Below the pieces are notes generated by a model. That model saw only the letters and a program-made list of their open reading frames with translations. It was not told the DNA's origin and ran no database searches. Shown in pieces: positions 22,101-33,370 of a stretch of 64,000 bases of DNA; the stretch's first letter is position 1, and each line of letters opens with the position of its first letter. Source of the DNA: Setoptus koraiensis. Taxonomy: Eukaryota; Arthropoda. The position numbers and the translations under genes were made by a program. Where the stretch lies: contig CM106586.1 in NCBI GenBank assembly GCA_048013815.1, positions 9,920,001-9,984,000 of the forward strand, written 5' to 3'.

Positions 22101-24731
22101 ACCAGCAGAACATTATAGCGGAATTGAATCATCAGCAAAACGGAAGTGACGACGAGGACGTGGCCATGCCATTCTTGAATCGGTTGCCGTTTGAGGTGTC
22201 AGTGATGCAGCCCATATTGAGATTTTTGCAATTGTTGTGCGAGAATCACAACATAAATTTGCAAAATTATCTCAGATGCCAAGACAACAAAACTAGCTAC
22301 AATTTAGTGTCGCAAACGTTGGTGTTTCTCGACTGTATATGCGGCTCAACGACGGGCGGCCTGGGCCTGTTGGGTCTGTACATAAACGAGAACAACGTCG
22401 AGCTGATCAATCAAACACTGGAGACACTCACCGAATACTGTCAGGGCCCCTGTCACGAGAACCAATCGTGCATCACGAAGCACGAAAGTAACGGCATTGA
22501 CATCATCATTGCGCTTATATTGAACGACATCAAGCCGTTGGGCGATCAGCGAATGGATCTGGTGCTCGAATTGAAGGACAATGCCTCGAAATTGTTGTTG
22601 GCCATAATGGAATCTAGCGCCGATTCGCGAAACGCCGAGCGTATTCTCATGAACATGTCCACGGAGCAACTGATAAACGTTTGCATAAGTGCCTATCATC
22701 AGGACAAAGAGGACAATTACAGCAACGATCCCGGCTCGTACAGTCACTTTGACACGGACGATTGCAGTACGACGGGCACCGGCGCTAGCGGCGGATATTT
22801 GTTTTATTCGTGCGGCGACGGATCGGTGAGGCCGCGCGAAGTGGGCCACAACATTTACATATTGTGCCACCAGTTGGTGCAGCAATTCAACAAGGACACC
22901 AACAATGTCACCAATCAGCTCAGGATACCCACCTCGTTGGAGTCCGATTATGCCTCGGTGAAAACCTTTCAAACGGCAGTGGGGCCGTCCGGGCAAGCGG
23001 CCGGACAACAACAGTCGACAACTGGCGGACAAATTGCGGCTCAACAACACCAGCAGCAGCAACAACAACAACAACCGTTGAGCCAACAACAACACCAGCA
23101 ACAACTTGCATACAATCACAGTGTCAATCTCATTAGGGAGCAACATTCAAAAAACAGCGAGGCATTGCGCTATTACGAGTCGCATACGGCCCAGATAGAG
23201 ATTGTTCGCGAGGACAGAAAAATTGAGCGCATCATATTTCCGGTGCCGCGAATTTGCGAATATCTCACCAGAGAATCCAAGATTCAGGTGTATCAAAAAA
23301 CTGAACAAGACGAACAGGGCAGCAAAATTCCGGCCTTTTTCGCCAGAGCCGAGGGTCTGTACAATGAGATGCGCTGGCAAAAAGAGCTGCAAGCGAAGCC
23401 CATTTTGTATTGGACATCGCGCAATATGTCCACTTGGTCGTCGGTTGAATTTCAGCTCAGTATTCTCATTACGATGCTGATAGTTTTGAGCTACGCAAAC
23501 GGATCTATACAATCGCAAAGTTACAGTTTGGAGCAATGGTTTCTGGTGCTGGCCTTCACAACCGTGTCGGCCTTGTGCGCCTACCTGACGCCTCAGAAAT
23601 TTTATATGCAAACACTGTTTGTGTCCTCCGTGGGCCTATCGATCGGCCTGTTCGGCGTCGAGTTCAACCTGTTGCTGCTGGGCCTGCTGCTGGCCTCTAG
23701 CACGGTCGTTCACCTGGTGAGTGCCCTACAATTTGGCCACAATTTGGCCACGATTCGGCCACAATTCGGCCTCAATTCAAATTTGATTAATTTGACCATT
23801 TCGACATCTAACTTGGAGCAGATTCTAACCGGAAGTTATCGTTCATTTCTTTATCCCATTTTTTGTATCATTCTTTTTTTGTATAATTCTTTTTTTTTTG
23901 CATTATGTAATGTCGCAGGTGAGCATCATGGGCAACAAGGGCACGCTAAACAAGTCGACGCTCGAGATTGTCAACGACCGCGACTTCCTGTTCAAGGTGG
24001 GCTACCTGCTGTTTGTGCTCATGGGACTGCTCATAAGCCCGCTATTTTATCCGGTGCTTCTACTCAATTTGGTCTATCGCGAGGAAACATTGCGCAATGT
24101 CATCAAGTCTGTGACAAAAAACGGAAAATCCATACTGATCACGGTGGTGCTGGGACTCATAGTTATACTGTTGTTTGCCATAGTGGCGCACAAATTCTTT
24201 CCGGAAGTGATACACATCGATTTGAAGGACGACAATAAGGAATATCCGTGCAAAATATCATTGTTCAAGTGTTATCTCACCCACATCAATTACGGGCTTA
24301 GAAATGGCGGCGGCATAGGCGACATAATGTATCCCGCCTCCACGGAGGAATCTGGCTACTATTTATATTTTGCTTTTGTGTTGGTATTTTTCACATTTAT
24401 AATCACTATTGTGCAGCTGATATTCGGTATTATATTGGATCAATTCGGTGCGTTGCGTAGCGAAAAGGAGAGCAAAGAACAGATATTGCGCGACACTTGT
24501 TTTGTTTGCGGCTTGCATCGGTCCGATTTTGAGAAGAAGAACGTGAAATTTGACGATCACGTTAAATACGAGCACAATCTGTGGCATTATTTATATTTTA
24601 TTGTGTTGGTTAGGGTGAAAAATTCCACCGAATTCACCGGGCCAGAATCGTACGTGAACAGCATGATAAAAAACAACAATTTAGACTGGTTCCCACGGAA
24701 GCGTGCAATGACTCTGGGCAATCAAATATGA
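16121..24731 (+). CDS. Itpr: Inositol 1,4,5-trisphosphate receptor, ER calcium-release channel
   Basis: Exons 16121-23716 and 23919-24731 join in phase 0 to give 2802 residues, close to the insect length. The start [18 protein letters not shown] matches the family N-terminus. MIR/beta-trefoil modules occupy the first ~440 residues. The IP3-binding core keeps the LRSTGR loop (usual LRTTGR, so one Thr is Ser), [12 protein letters not shown] and QSYRKNQEY, which supply the ligand's basic contacts. A long helical regulatory region follows, then six membrane segments, selectivity filter GGGIGD at 2662-2667, and the CFVCGL...H...H zinc motif before WFPRKRAM. It forms tetrameric ER channels opened by IP3 and calcium (family knowledge). 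Odd points: a polyQ insertion before the LIREQHSKN segment, only one intron, and an end at MTLGNQI without the usual C-terminal coiled coil. Confidence 0.96.
23717..23918 (+). other. Intron of the IP3 receptor (202 bp)
   Basis: The donor is CTG|GTGAGT and the acceptor TGTCGCAG|GTG, after a T-rich tract at 23870-23900. Phase 0; removal joins VHL to VSIMGNKGT. The intron has no in-frame stop and is 3n+1 long, so retention would shift the pore exon out of frame. It contains tandem ATTTGGCCACA units. Confidence 0.9.
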
Positions 24732-25013
24732 GCGACACTGGCCAACCAGTCAGCTGGCTGGCCCACTGGCGCCCCATCACAACGAATCACTCATTCAATT
24801 TAGTTTAAGTTATATTTTTTATTATTACTATTATTATTATTATTTTATGATTGACAGCGTTGGCGCGCTCTACCGAGACCCACCAACAATCGAGTCACTT
24901 TTTGTCCGCGTCCAATGACGACGTCACGTCTAAAAATAGAATTCATGCGTCCGAAACGATTTATACATTGTTATGTCATGTTCATGCTGCAACAAGCCAC
25001 AAATTCAACAACA

Positions 25014-25019
25014 AAATAA
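25014..25019 (+). promoter_or_regulatory. Candidate poly(A) signal of the IP3 receptor
   Basis: AATAAA lies 283 bases after the stop and only about 110 bases before the start codon of the GH18 gene. The 24732-25124 gap therefore contains both the IP3 receptor 3' UTR and the GH18 promoter. A T/ATT-rich run sits at 24808-24846. Confidence 0.45.
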
Positions 25020-25124
25020 ACCCAAAAGTTACACTATTGCACTCCCAGTTGTTTCAATTCCCAACTCCGAAATTTTATTTTTTATCCAATTCATACTCTA
25101 GGGGCCCGGCGACGCCAACCCGCC

Positions 25125-26747
25125 ATGGTTCGCATCCAATTCACAAGGCTACTCGTGGCGCTGTCCAGTTTGCTGACATTGGGGGCCTCTGGCTCGCTGA
25201 TCGACATAGGCAACGCTCTGGGCAGGTGGAGCCAATCTCTGCAGGAGCAAGCAAAACGACAAAGCGAAACGGATCAACCGCTCAACGTGTTCTGTTACCT
25301 GTATCACACCGCTTTGTACAGTTCATTGTCGGAGGAGGGCCCCCGCGGCTTCGACTGGAAGTCCGACGAGATCTGGTCCACTTGTACGCATATCGTTTAC
25401 GCGTTTGCCTCCATAGACGGCCAGAGGCGAGATTTGAGTTCGACTGAGGCTCGGCTCGATTTGGGCCCCAATGACACACAACAGCGCGGTGGTCGTCACG
25501 ACATGATGCGCAAATTGAATCAGTTCAAGCGGCGTCACAACGAGGCCAATCCGGCCAAGCGGCCCGTTAAGATGCTTTTGTCAGTAGGGGGCGCCTCTAC
25601 TGGTGAGGCCAGCCTGTTGAACGAGTTCGCCTCGGACCCATCAGCCAGGCGTCAGTTTGCCAAAAACGCTGCGCAATATCTGATCAATTACGGATTCGAT
25701 GGTCTCGATCTGGATTGGGAATATCCCGACAGCGAACAGTTGCTGACGGATTTGGTCAGGGAATTGCGACAACAACTTCATCGCAGATCCGCGCTGTTGA
25801 CGCTGACGCTGCCGCCCGGCGTGTGGACGGCGCGACGGGCCTACAACCTGGCCAGCGTTTCCAAGTGAGTATTGCCCCCCATTGACAATAATGTTGCAAA
25901 CAGTCGATGTTTGCATAAATTCAGACATATCCGCACGTGTTCGGATATATGTGGACGTGTTCGGATGTGTCCGAACGCGTTCGAATATGTGTGAATGCGT
26001 GCAAATGTGCCGACCCTGCCAAATGTATCACGAATAACCGGATCAATCTGCGGGCCGCATTCGGGCCGACATTTGAACAAACGGGCGCTGAGCAGGTTCG
26101 TGGATCACCTCAACATCATGGCCTACGACTACTACGGGCCCTGGTCGGCCAAGTCGGGCAGCAACGCGCCGCTGCGGGCCCGCGCACCGGAAGAGGCCCA
26201 TTTGAATGTAGATCAGATAGTGCAGTATTACAAGGGCAAGCTCAGCAACGCGGGCGACCAGTCGTGGAAAAAGCTGGGCCTGGGCATACCTTTTTATGCG
26301 CGCGGTTTTCTACTGGCGCCCGGTTCCGTGTTGGATCAGCTCAGGTCGCGCAAACTGGACACAAGCAGCGCCTCTAGCGGGCACAATCTGGCCTTCGACT
26401 ATGAGTTTGTCTGCAACAAAATAGCGCAGCGGAAGCTGTTGACATTCGCTCGGGATCCGCACGAGGTGACACCGGGCGCCATCGTTGAGCACGCGCCCAC
26501 CAACAAACGAATGTATCTGTCGTGGGAGGACCCCGTCAGCATCCTGGCCAAAATTGAGTACGCCAAACAGGAGGGTCTGGGCTCTGTGATGATCTGGAAG
26601 CTCGACACGGACGACTATGTGGGCCAGGGGCCCGGCTGCAGCCCGCCCGACGACGGGGCCGCGCGACAGGCCGCGCGACATGCGGACGGGCCCTCGCGCG
26701 GCCGCTTCCCGTTGTTGTCGGCGGTCAGGCGCGCCGTCGCTAGTTGA
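25125..26747 (+). CDS. Secreted GH18 chitinase-like protein
   Basis: Exons 25125-25864 and 26096-26747 join across a 231-bp intron into 463 residues. Residues 1-23 (MVRIQFTRLLVALSSLLTLG...) are a signal peptide, so the protein enters the secretory path. The GH18 barrel is recognisable: VFCYLYH near 55, KMLLSVGGAS near 149, and the catalytic motif DGLDLDWE at 192-199 with the proton donor E199 and both upstream Asp present. MAYDYYGPW follows at 255-263, then GLGIPFYARGF and VMIWKLDTDD. The family hydrolyses chitin beta-1,4 bonds or, where the Glu is lost, only binds glycans; here the key acid is intact, so activity is possible. It lacks a C-terminal chitin-binding (CBM14) module; the tail is Pro/Arg/Asp-rich. 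Codons are strongly GC-ending, like the surrounding DNA. It could be a chitinase, a di-N-acetylchitobiase-like enzyme or an IDGF relative. Confidence 0.9.
25865..26095 (+). other. Intron of the GH18 gene (231 bp)
   Basis: Donor AA|GTGAGT, acceptor GAGCAG|G. It splits a Lys codon and joins NLASVSK to FVDHLNIMAYD, restoring the family sequence. It carries ACATATCCGCACGTGTTCGGA-type repeats (25921-26000) related to those at 5990-6060. Confidence 0.9.
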
Positions 26748-29700
26748 TGCTCGCACCTCGGGCCGGTCCAATACGCGAGAAACATTTGAAACATGCGAAA
26801 ATCTCGACGCCTCGAGTCTGTTTTTCGCCCATCGGCGACTGGCGTGAATATCGATTTTGCGCCGATTTGTCACAAATTATTTCTGCGTGAATATCAATTC
26901 TGCGCGGATATTTATTCTGCGCGGATATCGATTGGGCGTCAGTGTCAATGGTGCGCGAACGTCAATTTTGCGCGAATGTGACATTCGGAGCGTCAATCAT
27001 AAATCACGGCCGTGCGCCGAAGGCGCTGCGAATGAATAAATTGTCGAAATATCGAACGTGATGTCGCATTGATTCGATGTCATTAGCGCGATAATATTTG
27101 CGCCCAACTGCCCAGTTGCGGCTATTCGATCGCGGCTATTCAGTCGCGGCCATTTAGTCGCGGCGAGTGCGCTTCGTCTGGACCGGAAGTGGGCTTGCGC
27201 TGCTCGAGCGAGCGTGTGCAAAGTGAGCGAGTGCGAGCAAAGTGAGCGAGCAATGGCCACAATTATGAGTCGCCGTAACCTGTCACTGACCTGGGCACAG
27301 GTGAGTGTCGCAGGCCAGCGCGTTTGCAAGCGAACGGCTTCCAAATGGCTGCGAATCGAATGCGATTAGCGTCGGCGCGGCTGGAAAGTGGAAAATCGGC
27401 GGCGCCGTCGTCGTGTCGCCGTTGCAGCTCGCTAAGCAAACACGGTTGCTGTGTCGCGAACGAAAGTGCCCATGATCGTTAATTAACAATTAACGTCAAT
27501 TGTTGTCTGGCGAAAGAACGCGAACAAAAAGAAGCGAAAACCGACTGCTGCTGTTGCCTTGTTGAGTGCGGTTGGCAGCTAGTTGGTGCAGTGACTTGGC
27601 GACTCGATCATGTCGACACTAATTGTTGCGTCTGGCGCGACAGGTGAGAGCGGCCGTCTAAATGAGCTGTCGTCGCTGTTGTCGGCGCTGCTGCCGGCGC
27701 CACATATGGCATCATGTGACATCATTAGTGGCCTGTTGCCGGCTCCAAATTGATTAATTAATTTTTGTCCGAGTCGCACTGCAACAGCGACAGCAGCGGC
27801 AACAGCGGCAACAGCGGCAACAGCGACAACAGCAAAGGTGAGTCTAAATTTTAGACTCTAGAAATCTAAATTGGGCGACAATCATGTCACGCATCCAACT
27901 GTGGCTGCGCCAAGCGGCACCAGCTAACCAATGTTAGCATGTACCAATGCTAGTGTGCACTAACAATGACAACAATGACAATAATAGTAACTGAAACAAC
28001 AAAAACACGGGGGCCATTCAACTGAGTGACACCTGTAGCTGCTCACTGGGCCCGACAATTGGAGCCGGCATTGTTGTTGCGGCCGTGGTTGCGGCTGTTG
28101 TCGTGGTTGTTGTGGCGGCTGTTGTGGCGGCTGTTGTGGCGGCGCCATTATCGCCATTGTCGTTGCCGCAACAACCGCGATAAGACAACAGCGGCGATGA
28201 GACAACAACAGCGCTGAGACAGCAACAACCACAATGACAGCGGCAACAACAGCGACAACCACGCTGACGGCAACAACAACAGTCAATGTCGTCGATTATT
28301 AGCTGCGATTCTGGGGCATTTTGCTCTGCATGCCGGCCCGACAGTGTCGGGCCGGTCCCGAGAAACCGCAGACACACTCGTGAGCGGGCTGGCGCCTCGT
28401 CGAAAGCCGGCGCCTTGTCGAAAGCCGGCGCTTCGTTGACGGCGGGCACTTCATTAAGACGCTCAACATGATGACAGGGCACGGCAGGGGTATGACGGCT
28501 TATGTCGGGTTTGCGGCGGGTTATAAGGGCTCATATGGGCTGATAATGAGATAATGCGCCCATTAGTGCCGACTTGGCGCCCGATTGTGGCAGTGGCGCC
28601 TTGCCGTGGCTGTTTGCGTGAAAGAACAGGTTGTTGTTGTTGCAGTCGTTTCTGGCTTGAATCATCAGCACAGTCAACAACAACAATGATCCAATAATTG
28701 TTTAGCGCCCGACTCACACATCAATAATTTGCAACAGACGAACAACATTACGGTCCCGATAATGGCTTTAAAATGGAAATTGCATTCATTGTTGTTGCTG
28801 CATTATGGGCAATGATAACATCGGCAATGATTGCTCGCACGAGCTCACCAGCCCAATTAGCCATTGTGTGGTCGTTAGCAGCGACACACTACGGCAACGC
28901 AAGTGCAAAACACTAATAATAAATCCGAAATCCGAAATACGAAATTTGAAATCCGAAATCCAAAATTCAGAATTAAAAATCCAAAATTCAAATCAAATCA
29001 AACTTTCATGCCGAGTGAGAGTCGTGCCAGTGGCAGCACAAACGCGATAATTAGTCTGGGAAATTACGTTGTCGTTGTTGTTGTCGTTGTCGATGTTGTT
29101 GTCGTTGTCGATGTTGTTGGCACTGACACGACGACAGCGACCAGTTCACTTGCGATCACAGGCATGTGCGTGTCTAATTTGCATACCTGGCAGATAATTG
29201 TTTGTGCCGGCTCGCGGCGGCCTGGATCATTCAGGCTGGATGAGCAGCCCGCCAAGGGCGCCGGCAGCGCGGACGAGCGACAGTGCAGCTCGGGAATAGC
29301 GCACACCGAGAATAACGCACGATAAGAATAAGCCAGAACGAGGATAAGGCAGAACGAGAATCAGTCAGAACGAGGATAAAAATAAAATAAAAATAAAATA
29401 AAAATAAAAGCGAGCCAAGGCGAAAATAACAAAAGGTGCGAGACGCATCAGCTCGCCGGCTCGCTCGGCGATCGCCTAATCGGTGTTGTGATTGTTTTCG
29501 TCAGGCTATTACGGCTGGCATTGGCTGCAATGCGCACGCAGCAACGCGCCGCGAACAACAGCAACAGCAACAACAACAACAACAACGACAACAACGACAG
29601 GCGAGACAGGTGAAGAGGCTCACACTCGGCATGCGCCATCGACGGTCGCTCGTTCGTTCGCGCCGGCTACCTGTCGGCTTTTCCGACAATTTGGCTGCTA

Positions 29701-31001
29701 ATTTAGTTGGTCGCTTGCCGGTTGTTGCCGGTTGTTGCCGGTTGTTGCGTCAGTTGTCAGATGAAGCCACTAGCTAGCTCGCGAGCTGTCAGTGGTGGCA
29801 CCTGTCGCAGGGCACTTGTTGCTGCAACAATGTTACAGCATGTAACTTACAGGTGACTTGTTGGTGCACACATGCGCTGCTGTTGCGCAATTGTTTGCAC
29901 AGCGATTGTTGGCAACAGGTAGCCGATTGTTTGTTTGGCTCATGTGAGCTCGCCGTGTGTCGTGCGTGTACGTTGTTGCGTGCAGCCGGTGCACCAGGGC
30001 AAGTGCATCAGTGCCACTTGTCGCGGCACCAACAAGCCAATGTGTCGCGAGTCGCGACAACGTTACGTTTGCCAGTGTCGCTCGATTTGACGCTGTCCGG
30101 CGCCAATCGCCCGCGCTTACAAATCCGTGTACATCCGCGACCGGATGTTACACAAGTTGTTGTATTGGTTGCAACGGCGCAACTGATGCATGTGTGCCCA
30201 TGGATCTCTGATGGCAATCGGCATCAATGGGTGAATTTGGTCAATTGGCCCATTGGTGCCGGCGACACCAACAAGCCACAATGGCAGCGATAATGGGTGA
30301 CAACTTGTCACTGACAAGTTTGCACTGTCGACCCGAGAGTCTCGATAGCCTGTGGGCGAAATCGACAGCAGCAACACAAACGAGTTAATTAGTATTGAAA
30401 TTATGCTCATAATTAAACAGCGACAAGAGGCGAAAATTGGCCAAAAATTACCATAAGACGGCAATTGCAAGCTGCAACAGGTTCATTTTGCGATCAATTA
30501 ATTATTGTGTGCGTGTCTAACTCGCAGACAATTACCTATTCTGGCTCGCAATCAATCAGTGCAATTCGTCAGTGTCAGCGCAGTGGTTCCAATGTTACAG
30601 TGTTCACAATGGTGGCCGCAGTGCGATTTGTAGCGCCAACAACACAACAACACAACAACACAACACAACAACAACCACTCGACAGACTGTCGTCGATAGA
30701 GTGTCGAGTGGATGGAGCATCGAGTCGACGGTATCGACGACAGTGACGGAGTTTTCGTTATTTGCTGTTTTTCGCTTATTGGTGCTTGTGCATTGCGGCT
30801 GTCGGCCGGCTTTTCCGCCAATGACACAGCCGCCGCTCACCTGTTACCTGTTGCTTGTGTCAACTGGAAATGGAGCTGTCAGCTGGTGGCAACTTGTTAC
30901 TAACAAGTTGTTACTAACAAGTTGTTAGCGGCTGTCATCGCGGCTGTCGTAAACAGTGAGCAGTCAGCTGTCGTTGGAGCAATTGTTTGAACAGGCACAA
31001 G

Positions 31002-31049
31002 TGTCATGTTGTGGTTGGCAAGCTAGTAGCTTGCCAACCACAACTGACA
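31002..31049. repeat. Perfect 18-bp-arm palindrome extended to a 23-bp stem
   Basis: Arms 31008-31025 and 31027-31044 are perfect reverse complements (GTTGTGGTTGGCAAGCTA and its complement) around one central G. After a single unpaired T at 31007 the pairing resumes between 31002-31006 (TGTCA) and 31045-31049 (TGACA). Non-coding. Confidence 0.9.
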
Positions 31050-31373
31050 GCTCGTTGTGTGAGCAGCCATTAGCGTTGGCTTGTCAACCTTGAATGTGTG
31101 TTTGTGTCGTGACGTTTATATTTGGAAGTAAGTGTATCAAAACAATTGCCACTGCCTACTAATTCGGCCTATTTATATCGAGTTTATCTAGTCTGGCGCG
31201 CTGTTTGCACTGCTTGCCGTTCGTCTGTCTCCCACTGCCGGCTAAATGGCTAAACGGCTCAATGGCTCAATGGCTCAATGGCGCCGGCTGTTAATTGACG
31301 CCGGCTATTATTTTCAGCGCAAGCAAACAATTTTATTTTATTATTATTATTAATTATCTCTTACGCACTCGCT

Positions 31374-31437
31374 ATGTGGTTGTTGTTGCATGTGGTTGTT
31401 GTTACATGTGGTTGTTGTTACATGTGGTTGTTGCTGT
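31374..31437. repeat. Four 16-bp ATGTGGTTGTTGTTAC units
   Basis: Units start at 31374, 31390, 31406 and 31422, and differ at only one or two bases (GTTGC, GTTAC, GTTAC, GCTG ends). Non-coding. Confidence 0.85.
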
Positions 31438-31553
31438 CGTTGTTGTTGCTGTTGTATGTGTTGTTATGTGTCGTTGTTGCTGTAGTTGCGAGTGCGAGCG
31501 CACAAACGAGCTCGACGATGAGATCATTAGCTCGGCCGCGTATCGCCACAGAT

Positions 31554-31592
31554 AATCCATAACGAGAATCCATAACGAGAATCCATAACGAG
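31554..31592. repeat. Three identical 13-bp units
   Basis: AATCCATAACGAG is repeated exactly at 31554, 31567 and 31580. Non-coding. Confidence 0.9.
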
Positions 31593-33032
31593 ATCACATT
31601 CACGCCAGCGCTAATGCCGTGCCGGTCCATCATCAACCGGTTCGTAGCGTGTCGCATTATCGCGCTGCCAGTGGCTCTCAATGGCCGTTATCGCGATTTA
31701 TGACCTCGACAATGTTTGTTGGCCCCCACGTTGGCAAGCCGCCCGCCCGCGACAACAGCTCACCTGTGCCACTAGCGTGCGCAGCTCGCCCGTGCCACTC
31801 ACCTGTGCCACTCACCTCACAAGTTGTGAGTCTCACAAGCTGTCAGTCAGCGGTTAGCTAACACGCTCGGTAAGTGTCAGACTGACCCTGGCCCGCTCAC
31901 ACAAACTCGCTTGCCGCCAGGCCAAATCGGACAGGCGAGCTGTCAGTTTGCGTGAGCGCACAAAACGTGCCAAGCGATAACGGGACGATAAGCCGCAAAT
32001 TGATTATGCTCGATCGTTTGTTATGCGCCAATCGATTATCGGCGGGCCCGATCGGTCAATTAGCGGCACAAACGCGCTGAGAGGCGCCTACAAATCGCCG
32101 ATCTCGACTCGAGATTCTCGAGCGGCGCTCGGCAAGTGCCCAAAGTGGCGCTCGGCGAGTGCCCGAAGGCGTGTCGAGACCGCTCCGTTTCGCCGTGCCG
32201 AGCCTCGTCGACGAGCTTCAACGGGGCTCGCTGTGCGTCGCTGTGCGCGAAATCGGGGCGCTTGTCGAAACTTCATCTAGAGTTTATTGTTGGTTGCACA
32301 AGTTTTCGGCGAAACGAGCGCTCGCTGTTGCGCTGACAATGTCAAGCCAACGCTGTCGGCCGCGCAATTGGCAACAACACCAACAACGACAACAACAGCA
32401 ACGACAACAACAACAGCGACAACAACGACAGCGACAACAACGACAACAACGACGACAGCAGCAACAGCGACAGCAACAACGACAGTCACAATGGGCACAA
32501 TGGCGAGCCAAGGTGTCACAGCAGCGACAATGAACGTCATTGTCACGCCGGCACATCCGGCGTGACGCCAACTCAAATCGCGCCGTATGTAACACCGTTT
32601 ATTATAATGCAATGCTGTTGTTGTTAGCTTGATATTAGTTGTGAGTGCTCCAGTTTACGTTTATGGCCGCGCTCACTTTGGTGACATTCGTCGAGCCGCG
32701 ACGCCCGTCGAGCCGGCAAACGCAATGACGTGGGCGGCAGCATCATTTCAGATTTGATCGGCTCGCTTGTGGCGATCAAATTTGATTTTATGAGTTTTTT
32801 TCGGGATTGTCGCTGCCGTTTGGATCATTACCAGATCATTGTTTATCGTTGGCGAGGCCGGGCCAACAATAAACAGTGATCGAGTTTTGGCCCGCGCCGA
32901 CTTGCCAATTGCGGCTCGTCCGAGGCGGCGCGCCGCGCCGCAACAAGGTCAGCGCTGTCACGCCCAGCCCGCGGCCTGCGGCCGGCCGATCCGCCCGGCG
33001 TCCCGGGCCGGCGATCCCGATCTGACGATCGG

Positions 33033-33058
33033 GCCGACCGATCGCTAGATCGGTCGGC
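33033..33058. repeat. Perfect 11-bp inverted repeat
   Basis: GCCGACCGATC at 33033-33043 and its exact complement at 33048-33058 flank the 4-base loop GCTA. Confidence 0.85.
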
Positions 33059-33114
33059 TAGCGATTGCCAGAGACGGGCCGACGATGCCCATTGGGCATT
33101 GTGGTGGCGCCAGC

Positions 33115-33117
<3 letters not shown>

Positions 33118-33153
<36 letters not shown>
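33118..33153. repeat. CCAG tetranucleotide microsatellite, nine units
   Basis: Nine uninterrupted CCAG units. A shorter CCAG run recurs near 39750-39770, in the PDZ-gene intron. Confidence 0.95.
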
Positions 33154-33316
33154 GTGAAGCCTGTAATGACGGCACGACCGTAGACGGCCATTAGCGCTAT
33201 CGGACGCGACACGGTGACATTAATATTTGCCGGCGAGCTAGCGAAAACTGAAATAAAATAAAACAAAATAAAATAAACGGCGCCGGGCGCGACATTAGCG
33301 CCAGGTCGGCGCACCC

Positions 33317-33370
33317 AATATAAGCGTAATATAAGCGTAATGTAAGCGTAATGTAGGCGCAATATAAGGT
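33317..33370. repeat. Five 11-bp AATATAAGCGT units
   Basis: Units begin at 33317, 33328, 33339, 33350 and 33361. The first two are identical and the rest drift (AATGTAAGCGT, AATGTAGGCGC, AATATAAGGT). Confidence 0.85.

Noticed and set aside
16275-24238. Reading the IP3 receptor as one uninterrupted protein through 23717-23918
   Set aside because: This frame loses the pore and all conserved C-terminal sequence; splicing at GTGAGT/CGCAG restores the family sequence exactly.
27253-27300. Short coding-like exon ATGGCCACAATT... ending at GCACAG|GTGAGT
   Set aside because: No partner exon; CAGGTGAG-type sequences are frequent in this simple DNA and several similar false exons exist (27634, 35630).
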